From Desulfoscipio geothermicus (GTDB taxonomy: Bacteria; Bacillota; Desulfotomaculia; Desulfotomaculales; Desulfallaceae), in contig JAENZP010000004.1 of the NCBI GenBank assembly GCA_016841205.1, positions 115,917 through 179,916 on the forward strand: a DNA stretch of 64,000 nucleotides, read 5' to 3'. The position numbers were made by a program, and so were the translations under genes. The notes beneath the pieces were generated by a model. It worked only from the letters and a program-made list of their open reading frames with translations. It was not told the origin of the DNA and did no database searches. Below, piece after piece: positions 9,243-19,632 of this stretch (position 1 is the first letter of the stretch; each line of letters starts with the position of its first letter).

Positions 9243-11111
9243 ATGATCGGCAAAATGCTGGGAAACAGGTATGAAATACTGGAAAAACTGGGTGGCGGCG
9301 GTATGGCCATTGTTTATAAAGGCCGGGATACCTTTTTAAACCGCTATGTAACCATTAAGATTTTACGCCCCGAGTTTACCTCCGACGAAGATTTTATCAA
9401 GCGTTTTAAGCGCGAAGCCCTGGCCGTGGCCAGCCTGTCCCATCCCAACATTGTAAATATTCATGATGTGGGCCAGGAAGATAATATTCACTATCTGGTG
9501 ATGGAATATGTCCAAGGCGACAACCTTAAGAACATCATCCGTAAAAACGGGGTGCTTACACCAGAGCATGCCGTTCGTATCGCGGTACAGGTTTGTGAAG
9601 CACTGGAACATGCTCATGAAAACAATATTGTACACCGGGATGTCAAACCGCATAATATTTTAATTACGGATGGCGGGCGGGCCAAACTGGCTGATTTCGG
9701 TATTGCCCTGGAAGCTACTGCGTCTACGATTACCCGCACGGATACTATTATGGGCTCGGTACATTATTTAAGTCCTGAACAGGCCCGGGGTGAAATACCA
9801 ACCGCTCAATCGGATATTTACGCCGTAGGTATTTTATTATATGAAATGTTCACCGGTAAACAGCCTTATAGCGGCGACAGTCCCATAGCCGTGGCGATAA
9901 AGCATATTCAGGAGACCCCGCAGCCTGTTGATGAAGTTAATCATGACGTACCGGCTGAATTGGCAGCGGTAGTTATGCGGGCTATGGAAAAGAAGCCCGG
10001 AGACCGGTATAAAAGCGCCGGGGAGATGGCCCGCTATTTGGAATTGGCCCTTGAAGATACCGGACAGGCCACGATGGTTATTCCAGTAAATGAGGTCGTG
10101 GCCAAAGCGGAGTCCGGTGCAGCCAATAAAAAAACCGATGTTAAAACGCCCCGGAAAACCGGTGGATCAACCCGGCGGTTTTGGGTTTGGGCTACAGTTG
10201 TGCTGCTGGCGGGGCTATTGGCCGGGGGGTTATATGGCTTATATAATTTTATGAATGTTGAACCTTTTAATGTGCCTGATGTCGTTGGCAAGACTAAAGA
10301 ACAGGCCGATGAGGAACTGAGTGCGCTGGGACTAACGCCCAGATTTATTGAAGAGTACGACAAAGAAGAGAAGGGCATAGTCATACGCCAGAGCATTGGA
10401 CCGGAGGACGCTGAGGTCAAACCGCCCCGGGAGGTTATCCTTACGATAAGCAAAGGCCCTGAAATGTACGAGGTGCCTGATTTATATAACGTAACGGATT
10501 ACGAAGCGGAGTATAGGCTAAACGAGGCCGGGTTAAAGCTGGCCCGGCCCCCGGCTGAAATATACCACGATCAGGTTGCCAAGGGGAATGTTGTGCTGCA
10601 GTCTCCCGACTCAGGCGAACAGGTACCCAAAGGGACGGAGGTACAGATTACTATCAGTAAGGGTCCGGAGCCGATTATAAAAAAGGTTCCCGATTTAATT
10701 CGCAATACCTTGGATGAGGCCCGGTCTATTTTAGCGGCTCTAAATTTGGTGTTAAATGAAGATGATATTAAACAAGAATTTGCCTCAGGCTTTTTAAAAG
10801 GGCAAATTACCGGCCAAACTCCTGCACCAGGTACGGAGGTGGAAGAGGGGACGAAGGTTAGCGTGGTAGTAAACAACGGTCCCGGACTGGTGGAGAGGAC
10901 GGCCAAGGTTAAAATATCGGATGAAATACCCAATGATGGAGATTCTCACCTGGTGGAAATAATAGTAGAAGATGCCCAGGGCAGCACGGTTCAATATGCC
11001 AATTCCCATAAGGCCGGCGACAAAATAAATGAGAATATAACTTACCTTGGCAGCGGGGTGGTGAAGGTATATATCGACAAAGAATTGATCTGGGAAGAGA
11101 ACTTAAAATAG
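9243..11111 (+). CDS. prkC: Ser/Thr protein kinase with PASTA repeats (PrkC/PknB-like)
   Basis: Kinase motifs (VHRDVKPHNILI, ADFGIA), TM helix, three PASTA repeats (VPDVVGKTKEQADEEL...). Confidence 0.95.
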   Translation: MIGKMLGNRYEILEKLGGGGMAIVYKGRDTFLNRYVTIKILRPEFTSDEDFIKRFKREALAVASLSHPNIVNIHDVGQEDNIHYLVMEYVQGDNLKNIIRKNGVLTPEHAVRIAVQVCEALEHAHENNIVHRDVKPHNILITDGGRAKLADFGIALEATASTITRTDTIMGSVHYLSPEQARGEIPTAQSDIYAVGILLYEMFTGKQPYSGDSPIAVAIKHIQETPQPVDEVNHDVPAELAAVVMRAMEKKPGDRYKSAGEMARYLELALEDTGQATMVIPVNEVVAKAESGAANKKTDVKTPRKTGGSTRRFWVWATVVLLAGLLAGGLYGLYNFMNVEPFNVPDVVGKTKEQADEELSALGLTPRFIEEYDKEEKGIVIRQSIGPEDAEVKPPREVILTISKGPEMYEVPDLYNVTDYEAEYRLNEAGLKLARPPAEIYHDQVAKGNVVLQSPDSGEQVPKGTEVQITISKGPEPIIKKVPDLIRNTLDEARSILAALNLVLNEDDIKQEFASGFLKGQITGQTPAPGTEVEEGTKVSVVVNNGPGLVERTAKVKISDEIPNDGDSHLVEIIVEDAQGSTVQYANSHKAGDKINENITYLGSGVVKVYIDKELIWEENLK

Positions 11112-11121
11112 GAGGGCCTTT

Positions 11122-11997
11122 ATGGACGGTGTAATAATAAAGGCCTATGGTGGTTTTTATTTCGTATGGACTGGAGGCCGGGTTATAAAATGTGCCATTC
11201 GGGGTAAGATTCGCCGGCTGCGCGGACAGGCGCTGGTGGGTGATCGGGTGCTTGTGAAACCGGTCAATGACGCAGAGGGTGTTGTGGAGGATATTCTCCC
11301 TCGCAGCACGGAGCTGGTCAGGCCACCGGTGGCTAATGTTGAGCAATCCGTGATTGTCTTTGCCATCGGCAACCCGGAACCCAATCCGGTGCTACTTGAT
11401 CGTTTTCTGGTGCAATCCCAGGCCGCAGGCATTATTCCGATGATTTGCTTTAATAAAAATGATCTGGCCGGGGATGCAGAACATGTCAAATCGGATATTT
11501 TAAAACAGTACCAAAAAACAGGACATTCGGTGTTTTGGGTTAGCGCCAAAACAGGGGCCCTGGATGGCCTGCGGGAGGCTTTAAAGGGACGGATTAGCGT
11601 GTTCGCCGGACCTTCCGGGGTTGGCAAGTCCAGCCTGTTAAATATCTTGCAGCCCGGCTTGGAGTTAAAAACGGGGGATATTAGTAGTAAATTGAAGCGG
11701 GGCAAACATACCACCAGGCATGTGGAATTGATTCCCCTGGCCGGTGGCGGTCTGGTTGCAGATACACCGGGTTTTTCCAGTATGCATTTACCTTCCATGC
11801 GCCGGGAGGATTTGGCTGGTTATTTTAATGAGTTTGCCATATTTGAGGATGGGTGCAAGTTTACGGGCTGCCTGCATCACCGGGAACCGGGCTGCGCGGT
11901 GAAAGCTGCTGTGGAGCGGGGAGAGATTGCAGCGCTCCGTTACCGGCATTATCTGGATTTTTTGGCGGAAGTTATAGAAGCAGAAAGGAGATATTAG
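11122..11997 (+). CDS. rsgA: Ribosome small subunit-dependent GTPase A, copy 1
   Basis: [38 protein letters not shown]. Confidence 0.95.
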   Translation: MDGVIIKAYGGFYFVWTGGRVIKCAIRGKIRRLRGQALVGDRVLVKPVNDAEGVVEDILPRSTELVRPPVANVEQSVIVFAIGNPEPNPVLLDRFLVQSQAAGIIPMICFNKNDLAGDAEHVKSDILKQYQKTGHSVFWVSAKTGALDGLREALKGRISVFAGPSGVGKSSLLNILQPGLELKTGDISSKLKRGKHTTRHVELIPLAGGGLVADTPGFSSMHLPSMRREDLAGYFNEFAIFEDGCKFTGCLHHREPGCAVKAAVERGEIAALRYRHYLDFLAEVIEAERRY

Positions 11998-11998
11998 T

Positions 11999-12661
11999 TT
12001 GATTAAGATTGCTCCGTCAATTTTATCGGCTGATTTTGCGATTCTGGGTGATCAAGTACAGGCCGTAGAACAAGCCGGTGCCGAATTTTTGCATATTGAC
12101 GTAATGGACGGGCATTTTGTGCCCAACATAACCATTGGCCCCATGGTGGTTCAGGCGTTGCGGCCGGTATCTAGTTTGGTCCTGGATGTGCATTTAATGA
12201 TTGAAAACCCCGACCGGTATATTAATGACTTTGCTGGTGCCGGTGCTGATATTATCACTGTCCATGCTGAGGCATGTCCCCACCTGCACAGGACAATGCA
12301 AATGATAAAACAGGCCGGTAAGAAGGCCGGCCTGGCTTTTAATCCAGCCACACCGCCCGGGGGACTAGATTATGTTTTGCCCCTTATCGATCTTGTATTA
12401 GTGATGACAGTGAACCCGGGTTTTGGCGGCCAAAGTTTTATTTCACAAATGCTGCCGAAAATCCAGCAGATCAGCCAGTATTTAAACGATAATAAACCTG
12501 AGGTATGGCTGGAAGTTGATGGTGGGGTAAATATGGAGACTGCCAGCGATGTAGCTAAAGCAGGTGCCAACGTGCTGGTGGCCGGGTCGGCGGTGTTTGG
12601 TGCCGCCGACCCGGTAGTAGCGGTACAGGCGCTCAGGGAAGCGGCCTGCAATATAATATAA
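11999..12661 (+). CDS. rpe: Ribulose-phosphate 3-epimerase
   Basis: [39 protein letters not shown]. Confidence 0.97.
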   Translation: MIKIAPSILSADFAILGDQVQAVEQAGAEFLHIDVMDGHFVPNITIGPMVVQALRPVSSLVLDVHLMIENPDRYINDFAGAGADIITVHAEACPHLHRTMQMIKQAGKKAGLAFNPATPPGGLDYVLPLIDLVLVMTVNPGFGGQSFISQMLPKIQQISQYLNDNKPEVWLEVDGGVNMETASDVAKAGANVLVAGSAVFGAADPVVAVQALREAACNII

Positions 12662-12680
12662 AAGAAGGGATAGTAAACAA

Positions 12681-13346
12681 ATGCAGGAACAGCAATCACA
12701 TGTCCACTTGGCCAGATACATTACCATAGCAGTGGACATCGCCACCCATATTGTACGTGGGGAATACCGCATAGGCCAGAAGATATTTGGCCGGTCTACG
12801 TTGGCCGGTAAATATAATGTTTCCCCGGAAACCATTAGGAGGGCATTAACATTACTACAGGAAAGGGGTATCGTTGAAGTCATGCCCGGGGTGGGCGTGG
12901 TGGTGAAATCTGATGTGGCTGCTCGTGAATACCTGGCGGACTACAATCAAAAAAAAGTTTTGTTGGATATTCAGGAGCGTTTAACAGAACTGTTAAAGCA
13001 AAGAGAAAAGCTGAACACCGAGATAGATCACCTGACCAACGAGCTCTTAGATTACACCTTTAAAATGGCCGGGCGGCTGCAAAAGCTGGATGAAGTTACC
13101 GTACCCTATAATTCACCTTTAATTGGAAAATCTCTGGCTGAAACTGACTTTAGGGCACGTACCGGGGCAACAGTACTGTCCATTTACCGTAACGGTCACG
13201 AAATGCTTTCCCCGGAAGCCAAAACTACCCTACAATCAGGTGATGTTCTGCTAATGGTGGGCACCCATAACTCATCCAAAATAGTGTATCAAATGGTCAC
13301 AGGTGAAGAACTGCCGCTGGAAGATTTCCAGGGAAATAATTTATGA
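12681..13346 (+). CDS. GntR-family regulator fused to RCK_C (TrkA-C) domain, BusR-like architecture
   Basis: N-terminal wHTH (GRSTLAGKYNVSPETIRRALTLLQERGIV), coiled coil, C-terminal GKSLAETDFRARTGATVLSIYRNG...LQSGDVLLMVGT. Confidence 0.85.
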   Translation: MQEQQSHVHLARYITIAVDIATHIVRGEYRIGQKIFGRSTLAGKYNVSPETIRRALTLLQERGIVEVMPGVGVVVKSDVAAREYLADYNQKKVLLDIQERLTELLKQREKLNTEIDHLTNELLDYTFKMAGRLQKLDEVTVPYNSPLIGKSLAETDFRARTGATVLSIYRNGHEMLSPEAKTTLQSGDVLLMVGTHNSSKIVYQMVTGEELPLEDFQGNNL

Positions 13347-13462
13347 ATTTATTATTTATATACAGATGGTTTTATTACAATTCGTATGAATGAACATGAG
13401 GCCTTAAATTACAAAATGTTCGTGTTCAGAGGGAAACACCAAAATTTAAAGCCGTTATTTCG

Positions 13463-13499
13463 AAAGAGCTTCCTTTGCAAAAGAAAAGGAGCTCTTTTT
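13463..13499 (+). terminator. Rho-independent terminator after GntR-RCK_C gene
   Basis: aaagagcttcctttgcaaaagaaaaggagctcttttt hairpin with T-run. Confidence 0.75.
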
Positions 13500-13636
13500 A
13501 CTGATTGCTATAATCCCGGTTTTTTTCGAGGTCTTTAAACTCCATAACATTCGTCGTTGGTAATTTAAGCATTGCTTACCATAAATAACCATGATTTAAT
13601 TCACGAAATATTTTTTAGGTGAAACTACTATAGTCA

Positions 13637-13911
13637 TGTCTGGGATTGTACATTTACAAGTTATTATAAATATAATAAAATAACTTTAAGTGTTAAAGTA
13701 ACATTTTAGGTGAAGAGGATATATTTACTCTCAAACAGGCAACTTATTAGTTAAAATGAGTTGCAGCCAACTTGCCTGGGATCGTGATTTACAAGTTATT
13801 ATAAATATAATAAAATAACTTTAAGTATTAAAGTAACATTCAAGGTGAAGAGGATATATTTTTTTTTTCAAACAGGCAACTTATTAGTTAATATGAGTTG
13901 CAGCCAACTTG
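13637..13911. repeat. Two tandem ~136-bp near-identical copies with conserved internal hairpins
   Basis: Copy 1 13637-13772, copy 2 13773-13911; shared acaagttattataaatataataaaataactttaagt[g/a]ttaaagtaacatt and caaacaggcaacttattagtta[a/t]atgagttgcagccaacttg. Confidence 0.9.
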
Positions 13912-14029
13912 TATTAAGATTAATAGATGGAGCGTTGGGGGGGATAAAATTGCATTTGTTCACCGTAGTGATGTTTTAATTAATTATAATTGTTATGATT
14001 TGTAAAATAAATAAGGAGCTGAGATTATT

Positions 14030-14803
14030 TTGAAAAAAATTAATTGGTTTATCAGCGTTTTGTTGATCGTTGGTTTAATGATGGCACTGTCGGGCTGCGG
14101 CGGTACAAGCCAGAATAGCGAAACGGATAATAAATTTACTTATGCCATGAGTGGGTTGTATAAGCCGTTTAATTACAAGGAAAGCGGTCAGTTAGTCGGT
14201 TTTGATGTGGAAATAGGCGCTGAAATAGCAAAACGTATGGGTATGGAAGCAAACCCGGTCACCAATCCTTGGGAAACCATTATTCAAGGGTTAAAGGCAG
14301 GTAAATACGATGCCATTATCGGCAGCATGGCCGTTAATGAGGACCGCCAAAAGCAAGTTGATTTTTCCAGACCTTATTATCGGTCCGGGGCACAGATTTT
14401 TGTTAGTGCCGATAATGACACGATTAGTAAGGCGGATGATATGAAAGATAAAAAGATTGGTGTAGTCAAGGCCAGCACATTCAGAGATGTGGCCCTCGAG
14501 TATACCAGTGACGATAAGGTTATCGGATACGATAGTGATGTTATCGCTTTGAAGGACCTGACCACCGGACGGATTGACGCTGTTATTACAGACCAAATGG
14601 TTGGTTTTGGGGCTATTAAAGACGGTCTGGCAATTAAAGATGTGGGAGAGCCTTTGTGGGTGGATGAAATGGCTATCCCAGTGCAAAAGGGTAACACTGA
14701 GCTATTAAATAGTATTAACGCTGCCCTGGAAGAAATAATTGAGGACGGCACTTATGATTCAATAAGCAACAAGTGGTTTGGACGCAGTATTCTGGGCGAA
14801 TAG
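14030..14803 (+). CDS. Amino-acid ABC transporter substrate-binding lipoprotein (family 3)
   Basis: Lipobox LSGC; KYDAIIGSMAVNEDRQKQVDFSRPYY. Confidence 0.9.
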   Translation: MKKINWFISVLLIVGLMMALSGCGGTSQNSETDNKFTYAMSGLYKPFNYKESGQLVGFDVEIGAEIAKRMGMEANPVTNPWETIIQGLKAGKYDAIIGSMAVNEDRQKQVDFSRPYYRSGAQIFVSADNDTISKADDMKDKKIGVVKASTFRDVALEYTSDDKVIGYDSDVIALKDLTTGRIDAVITDQMVGFGAIKDGLAIKDVGEPLWVDEMAIPVQKGNTELLNSINAALEEIIEDGTYDSISNKWFGRSILGE

Positions 14804-14902
14804 TTTTTGATACATGGTACCATAACTAATGCGGGGAAGGCTTGAAGGTACACATCTGTAACGCAAAAAATAACCAGGGCTAATTAGCGCAGGGGTGGCA
14901 GC

Positions 14903-15574
14903 ATGGTAATAATATACGAAATATTTATGGAAAACTTATCAGCCTTTATGGCAGCAATGGTTGTTACCTTAAAGCTAACGGTTGTTTCATTAGTTCTAGC
15001 TATGTTTATTGGTTTACTAATTGCTTTCTTAAAGATATCAGGGAATCGATTGCTATATTCCATTGCTCAACTTTATATTACTGTTATCCGCGGTACGCCG
15101 CTGATCGTGCAATTAATGTTTTTATATTTCGGCATTATTGAACTCGTTATATTGCCAGCGTTTTGGGCAGGTTCACTTGCATTGGCCATCCATGCCGGCG
15201 CCTACATCGCGGAAATATTTCGGGGTACTATTCAGTCCATCGACCGTGGTCAGATGGAGGCCGCCCGTTCTCTGGGCATGAGCTATTCCTTGGCTATGCG
15301 ACGCATTATTATGCCGCAGGCCTTCAAACGAGCTATCCCACCTTTGGGCAATCAGTTTATCATTGGTCTTAAGGATTCCTCTCTGGTGGCTTATCTGGGG
15401 GTGCCCGAAATATACGGTACGGCGCTTTACGCCCAGGCGGAAAATTTCAATCCCTTCCAGACCTACCTGGTGGCTGGTTTCTATTACCTCGTGCTAGTAA
15501 TTATTTTTACGTTTCTGGTTAATAAACTGGAAAGAAAGCTGAATGTTGAGGAGAACGAGGTGAAATCCAAATGA
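14903..15574 (+). CDS. Amino-acid ABC transporter permease
   Basis: [36 protein letters not shown]. Confidence 0.93.
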   Translation: MVIIYEIFMENLSAFMAAMVVTLKLTVVSLVLAMFIGLLIAFLKISGNRLLYSIAQLYITVIRGTPLIVQLMFLYFGIIELVILPAFWAGSLALAIHAGAYIAEIFRGTIQSIDRGQMEAARSLGMSYSLAMRRIIMPQAFKRAIPPLGNQFIIGLKDSSLVAYLGVPEIYGTALYAQAENFNPFQTYLVAGFYYLVLVIIFTFLVNKLERKLNVEENEVKSK

Positions 15575-16296
15575 TTAAGATAAAAGGACTTAATAAGTCC
15601 TTTGGCGCGCTGCACGTGTTAAAGGATGTAAACATCAGCGTTGGTAAAAGTAATGTAGTTGTCCTTATCGGGGCAAGCGGTTCAGGTAAAAGTACGCTTT
15701 TGAGGTGTATAAATTTTCTGGAAATAAAAGATTCCGGGGACGTTATCCTTATGGGTAAGCATGTTGATCCCCAAAAGGATGACTTAAACAAAATACGTCA
15801 GAATGTAGGTATGGTGTTTCAACATTTTAATTTGTTTCCCCATAAGACTGTATTGGAAAACATCGTTGAAGCTCCTATATATGTCAAGGGGATATCACGG
15901 AAAGAGGCTGAAGAAACGGCCATTATGCTATTGGAAAAGGTAGGATTATCCGATAAGGCCTATGTCTATCCCGTCCAACTTTCCGGAGGGCAAAAACAAA
16001 GAGTGGCCATTGCCAGGGCACTGGCCATGAGCCCGCAGATTATGCTTTTTGACGAACCAACCTCGGCCCTGGACCCCGAATTGGTAGGTGAAGTGCTGCA
16101 GGTAATGAAAGATTTGGCCAGGGATGGCATGACCATGGTGGTGGTCACCCATGAGATGGGCTTTGCCAAGGAAGTAGCCGACAGAGTTATTTACATGGAT
16201 GAGGGTAGAATAGTGGAAGAAGGTGTGCCCCAGCAAATATTTCATGCTCCTCAGCATGTGCGTACGCATGCGTTTTTGAGCCAGGTGCTGGCATAA
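15571..16296 (+). CDS. Amino-acid ABC transporter ATP-binding protein (GlnQ-like)
   Basis: [40 protein letters not shown]. Confidence 0.95.
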   Translation: MIKIKGLNKSFGALHVLKDVNISVGKSNVVVLIGASGSGKSTLLRCINFLEIKDSGDVILMGKHVDPQKDDLNKIRQNVGMVFQHFNLFPHKTVLENIVEAPIYVKGISRKEAEETAIMLLEKVGLSDKAYVYPVQLSGGQKQRVAIARALAMSPQIMLFDEPTSALDPELVGEVLQVMKDLARDGMTMVVVTHEMGFAKEVADRVIYMDEGRIVEEGVPQQIFHAPQHVRTHAFLSQVLA

Positions 16297-16332
16297 AAAC
16301 AGGGATAAAAAAGTGTGTTTATGGATAACATA

Positions 16333-16371
16333 AAAACGCCGCCGGTTAATATATATACGGTGGCGTTTTTT
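16333..16371 (+). terminator. Rho-independent terminator of ABC operon
   Basis: aaaacgccgccggttaatatatatacggtggcgtttttt. Confidence 0.8.
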
Positions 16372-16421
16372 GTGAAAAAATGCTAGCTTACGTATGACTC
16401 TAAAATTTTCAGGGTGATTGA

Positions 16422-17126
16422 ATGAATGAATGCAATCTGATGGGCACACAGCATATTAAAAAAATATTTATGACTACAACTATTCGCCTGCTACGTAAAA
16501 TATTGCGTTTTTTAAAAAAACTTTTTATATGCCTGCTCATGATATTTAGCCCGGTGATTGTATGGGTGATACTTTCCTTAAACAGAGAACTGATTGTGAT
16601 TCTGGCCAACTGGGGGTGGCTTTCCAACGCCTTCCCCAGCCTATTTGATACCCTGGGTGAGCAAGTAAATACGCCTGAATTCGCCAGGGGGTTCAATGAA
16701 GCCGCGCTGGGCGGGTTGTTGACCTTGTTTGGTGTAATTGTTACGGTATGGTATTATCAGGTGATTAGGGTACAGGAAGTTACCGAAAAAAGGCTGTTTG
16801 TTATTGATGAGTTGCTGGAGGAACTCAAAAAAAACCGGTCCATTATCAATGACCTGATAGCGGGCAATGGCGAGCAGTATGATAAGCATCATGAACAGTT
16901 TAGTGAAACCATTTTTTATACTGAAGCCTGGCATAAGTTGGGTGGTGATGTAGCCTTATTGCCTAGACGGCTCTATTTGCGCTTGAGTGTTCTATACAGC
17001 TGTCTCAATCGATGCACCGATGGGCAGGGATACTGGAAAAATAAAGCAACCATTGACCGGATTAACGGCATAATTTTGGATTTGCAAAAATACAGAGGCA
17101 GTTTGAGTAAGCCCGAAATATCATAA
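16422..17126 (+). CDS. Hypothetical membrane protein
   Basis: ORF with two predicted TM segments and a charged C-terminal domain; no family recognised. Confidence 0.65.
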   Translation: MNECNLMGTQHIKKIFMTTTIRLLRKILRFLKKLFICLLMIFSPVIVWVILSLNRELIVILANWGWLSNAFPSLFDTLGEQVNTPEFARGFNEAALGGLLTLFGVIVTVWYYQVIRVQEVTEKRLFVIDELLEELKKNRSIINDLIAGNGEQYDKHHEQFSETIFYTEAWHKLGGDVALLPRRLYLRLSVLYSCLNRCTDGQGYWKNKATIDRINGIILDLQKYRGSLSKPEIS

Positions 17127-17160
17127 CGCCAGAGAATTTTGCACCTCAAGTTTGAGAATC

Positions 17161-17285
17161 TTACACCTTGGCCTCCAGTATTCCTTCTTTGCTTTTCCCT
17201 GCATGTAACATCTTTAATGCTCGATCTGGATGATCACCGAAAATTTTAACCAGGTTTTTAACTATGACCTTAGCCGTTAGTATTC
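17161..17285 (-). pseudogene. Remnant of glycine betaine/proline ABC transporter ATPase N-terminus (ProV/OpuAA-like)
   Basis: Minus-strand translation AKVIVKNLVKIFGDHPDRALKMLHAGKSKEGILEAKV*; no standard start, no NBD motifs follow. Confidence 0.6.
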
Positions 17286-17534
17286 ATCCTTTCATAATAA
17301 ATAACCAGTATTTTTATTCAACCAATGTCGTGCTTTTGCATATGCCGGTCAAAATAAATAATAAACAGTTGGCGTCAAGCCAACCGTATGAAAATTGCTT
17401 AAATACGATCTATTTTATCAAACAGTAGAAAAATTGTCTAGAACATGGCAGTTTTTGAGCATAGCTAACAGCATTTGCTGCGTGAATATTGACATGTATA
17501 ATACAAGTCAATATAATTAGTAATAAATAATATA

Positions 17535-17653
17535 AACCTTCAGGGACTGGTGAAATTCCGTACCGGCGGTAAGGTCTTATCCGAGCCCGCGAGCCTTCAG
17601 GGCAGATCCGGTGCAATTCCGGGGCCGACAGTAAAGTCTGGATGAGAGAAGGT
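17535..17653 (+). promoter_or_regulatory. FMN riboswitch (RFN element)
   Basis: ccttcagggactggtgaaattccgtaccggcggtaa...gcccgcgagc...ggcagatccggtgcaattccggggccgacagtaaagtctggatgagagaagg; upstream of rib genes. Confidence 0.96.
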
Positions 17654-17716
17654 TGTTTAACAATTGGGTTCATTTTGCTCCGGCAAGAGCAAGGTGTGCT
17701 TAATGTATTCGTTTAT

Positions 17717-17758
17717 GACCCTGAAGAAACCACTTTTCTTCGGGGTTATTTATTTTTA
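17717..17758 (+). terminator. Attenuator-type terminator downstream of FMN riboswitch
   Basis: accctgaagaaaccacttttcttcggggttatttattttt. Confidence 0.8.
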
Positions 17759-17814
17759 CGCGACAATAAAAGGTTTGATAAGCTAACATGTTTACATACA
17801 AAGAAGGTGGATAA

Positions 17815-18927
17815 TTGAATACCGGGGATCAACATTACATGCAAATGGCTTTGGAACTGGCGGCCAGGGCCATGGGGCGCACCAGCCCTAATCCCATGGT
17901 GGGCGCTGTGGTGGTCAAGGATGGCCGGGTGGTTGGCCGGGGTTATCATGCCCGGGCCGGCACGCCGCATGCTGAAGTGCACGCCTTGAGGGAGGCTGGC
18001 GAGCTTGCCGGGGGAGCTACTTTATATGTTACACTGGAGCCCTGCTGCCATCACGGCCGCACTGGGCCTTGCACCGAGGCGATTATTAAAGCCCGGGTTA
18101 ACCGGGTGGTGGTGGCCATGACTGATCCCAACCCGCTGGTGGCCGGAAAAGGTATGCAAAAGTTAAAGGACGCAGATATCCAGGTGACTTGTGGTGTATT
18201 AGAGGAAGACGCTTGTCGGTTAAATGAAATATTTATTAAGTACATCATTACCCGTCTGCCCTATGTTGTTCTGAAAACTGCCATGAGCCTGGACGGCAAA
18301 ATCGCCACTTCGCAAGGAGAGTCCCAATGGATTACCGGTACAACGGCCAGGGAATATGTTCACCGGCTGAGGGATAAGTATGATGCTATTTTAGTAGGAG
18401 TGGGCACTGTGTTGGCGGATGACCCGTCCCTTACCTGCAGGCTGCAGGAAGGCGGAGGTAAAGACCCGGTCAGGATCATTCTTGACTCCCAGGCAAGGAC
18501 ACCAAGTACAGCCCGGGTGCTCAACCAGCCTTCGGAAGCTCCTGCGCTTATTGTTACTACGCCCGGAGCTCCGCCGGAGAGAGTTCAGATGTTAAAGCAA
18601 GCCGGGGCACAAGTTTTGGAGGTGCCTGGTAGCGAGTGCGGTATTGACCTGGAGGCTTTGCTGCAGGAATTGGGGCGACGTGAGATTTCTAGTGTACTGG
18701 TGGAAGGGGGTGCCCGGGTTAACGGTTCGTTTATTACGGGTAACCTGGTGGACAAAGTCTACTGGTTTATAGCCCCCAAGTTTATTGGCGGTACGGCCGC
18801 ACCCGGCCCCGTGGGTGGCCCGGGTATAGCTGCTCTGCAAGATGCGCTGTCCATTAAGGACATTAAGTTAAACCGTTATGGAGAAGATATTTGTATAGAA
18901 GGTTACGCGGTTAAATGGAGTGATTAA
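17815..18927 (+). CDS. ribD: Bifunctional pyrimidine deaminase/reductase
   Basis: HAEVHAL, TLEPCCHHGRTGPC, ATSQGESQWITG. Confidence 0.96.
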   Translation: MNTGDQHYMQMALELAARAMGRTSPNPMVGAVVVKDGRVVGRGYHARAGTPHAEVHALREAGELAGGATLYVTLEPCCHHGRTGPCTEAIIKARVNRVVVAMTDPNPLVAGKGMQKLKDADIQVTCGVLEEDACRLNEIFIKYIITRLPYVVLKTAMSLDGKIATSQGESQWITGTTAREYVHRLRDKYDAILVGVGTVLADDPSLTCRLQEGGGKDPVRIILDSQARTPSTARVLNQPSEAPALIVTTPGAPPERVQMLKQAGAQVLEVPGSECGIDLEALLQELGRREISSVLVEGGARVNGSFITGNLVDKVYWFIAPKFIGGTAAPGPVGGPGIAALQDALSIKDIKLNRYGEDICIEGYAVKWSD

Positions 18928-19597
18928 AATGTTTACCGGATTAGTAGAAGAAAAAGGACAACTGGTTTCGTTGCGCCGGGGTGCTGACTCAGCCCGTTTG
19001 AAGATCAAGGCCGGGTTGATTATGGATGGTATGCAGGTGGGCGATAGTATTGCCGTCAATGGTGTTTGCCTTACCGTAACTGCATATGATATAGGGGCAT
19101 TTACTGCTGATGTGATGGCCGAAACGCTGGCTAAAACCAATTTAGGCGCACTGCAATCGGGTGACCGGGTGAACCTGGAAAGGGCGTTGCGGCTTGGAGA
19201 CCGGCTGGGTGGTCACCTGGTCAGCGGCCATATTGATGGCGTGGGTACAATTGCCAAAATGGAAAAGCGGGATATCGCAACTTTGATTACCATTACCGCA
19301 CCTCCGGAGGTCATGCATTATATCATTAAAAAAGGTTCTGTGGCTTTGGATGGCACCAGTTTAACAGTGGTGGACCATAATGATGATTCATTTAGAGTGT
19401 CTTTAATACCCCATACTGCCCACAGCACTGTTTTAGGGCAAAAGAAACCGGGGGACCAGGTTAACCTGGAAGGGGATATGATTGGTAAATACGTGGAGCG
19501 CTGGATGAGTGTTGCCGGGCATCAAGAAAATGAAGGCGAAAAAACAGTGCAACGTGGCATAACCGCGGATTTGTTGGCGGAACACGGATTTATTTAA
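18920..19597 (+). CDS. ribE: Riboflavin synthase alpha chain
   Basis: MFTGLVEEKG, GDSIAVNGVCLTV, GGHLVSGHIDGVG. Confidence 0.96.
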   Translation: MIKMFTGLVEEKGQLVSLRRGADSARLKIKAGLIMDGMQVGDSIAVNGVCLTVTAYDIGAFTADVMAETLAKTNLGALQSGDRVNLERALRLGDRLGGHLVSGHIDGVGTIAKMEKRDIATLITITAPPEVMHYIIKKGSVALDGTSLTVVDHNDDSFRVSLIPHTAHSTVLGQKKPGDQVNLEGDMIGKYVERWMSVAGHQENEGEKTVQRGITADLLAEHGFI

Positions 19598-19632
19598 CTG
19601 ATGGTGGCTGCCTGCAATAAATTAACGGAAGG

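Noticed and set aside
11157-11798. 213-aa minus-strand ORF opposite rsgA
   Set aside because: Antisense to a strongly supported CDS; composition looks like a codon-bias shadow ORF
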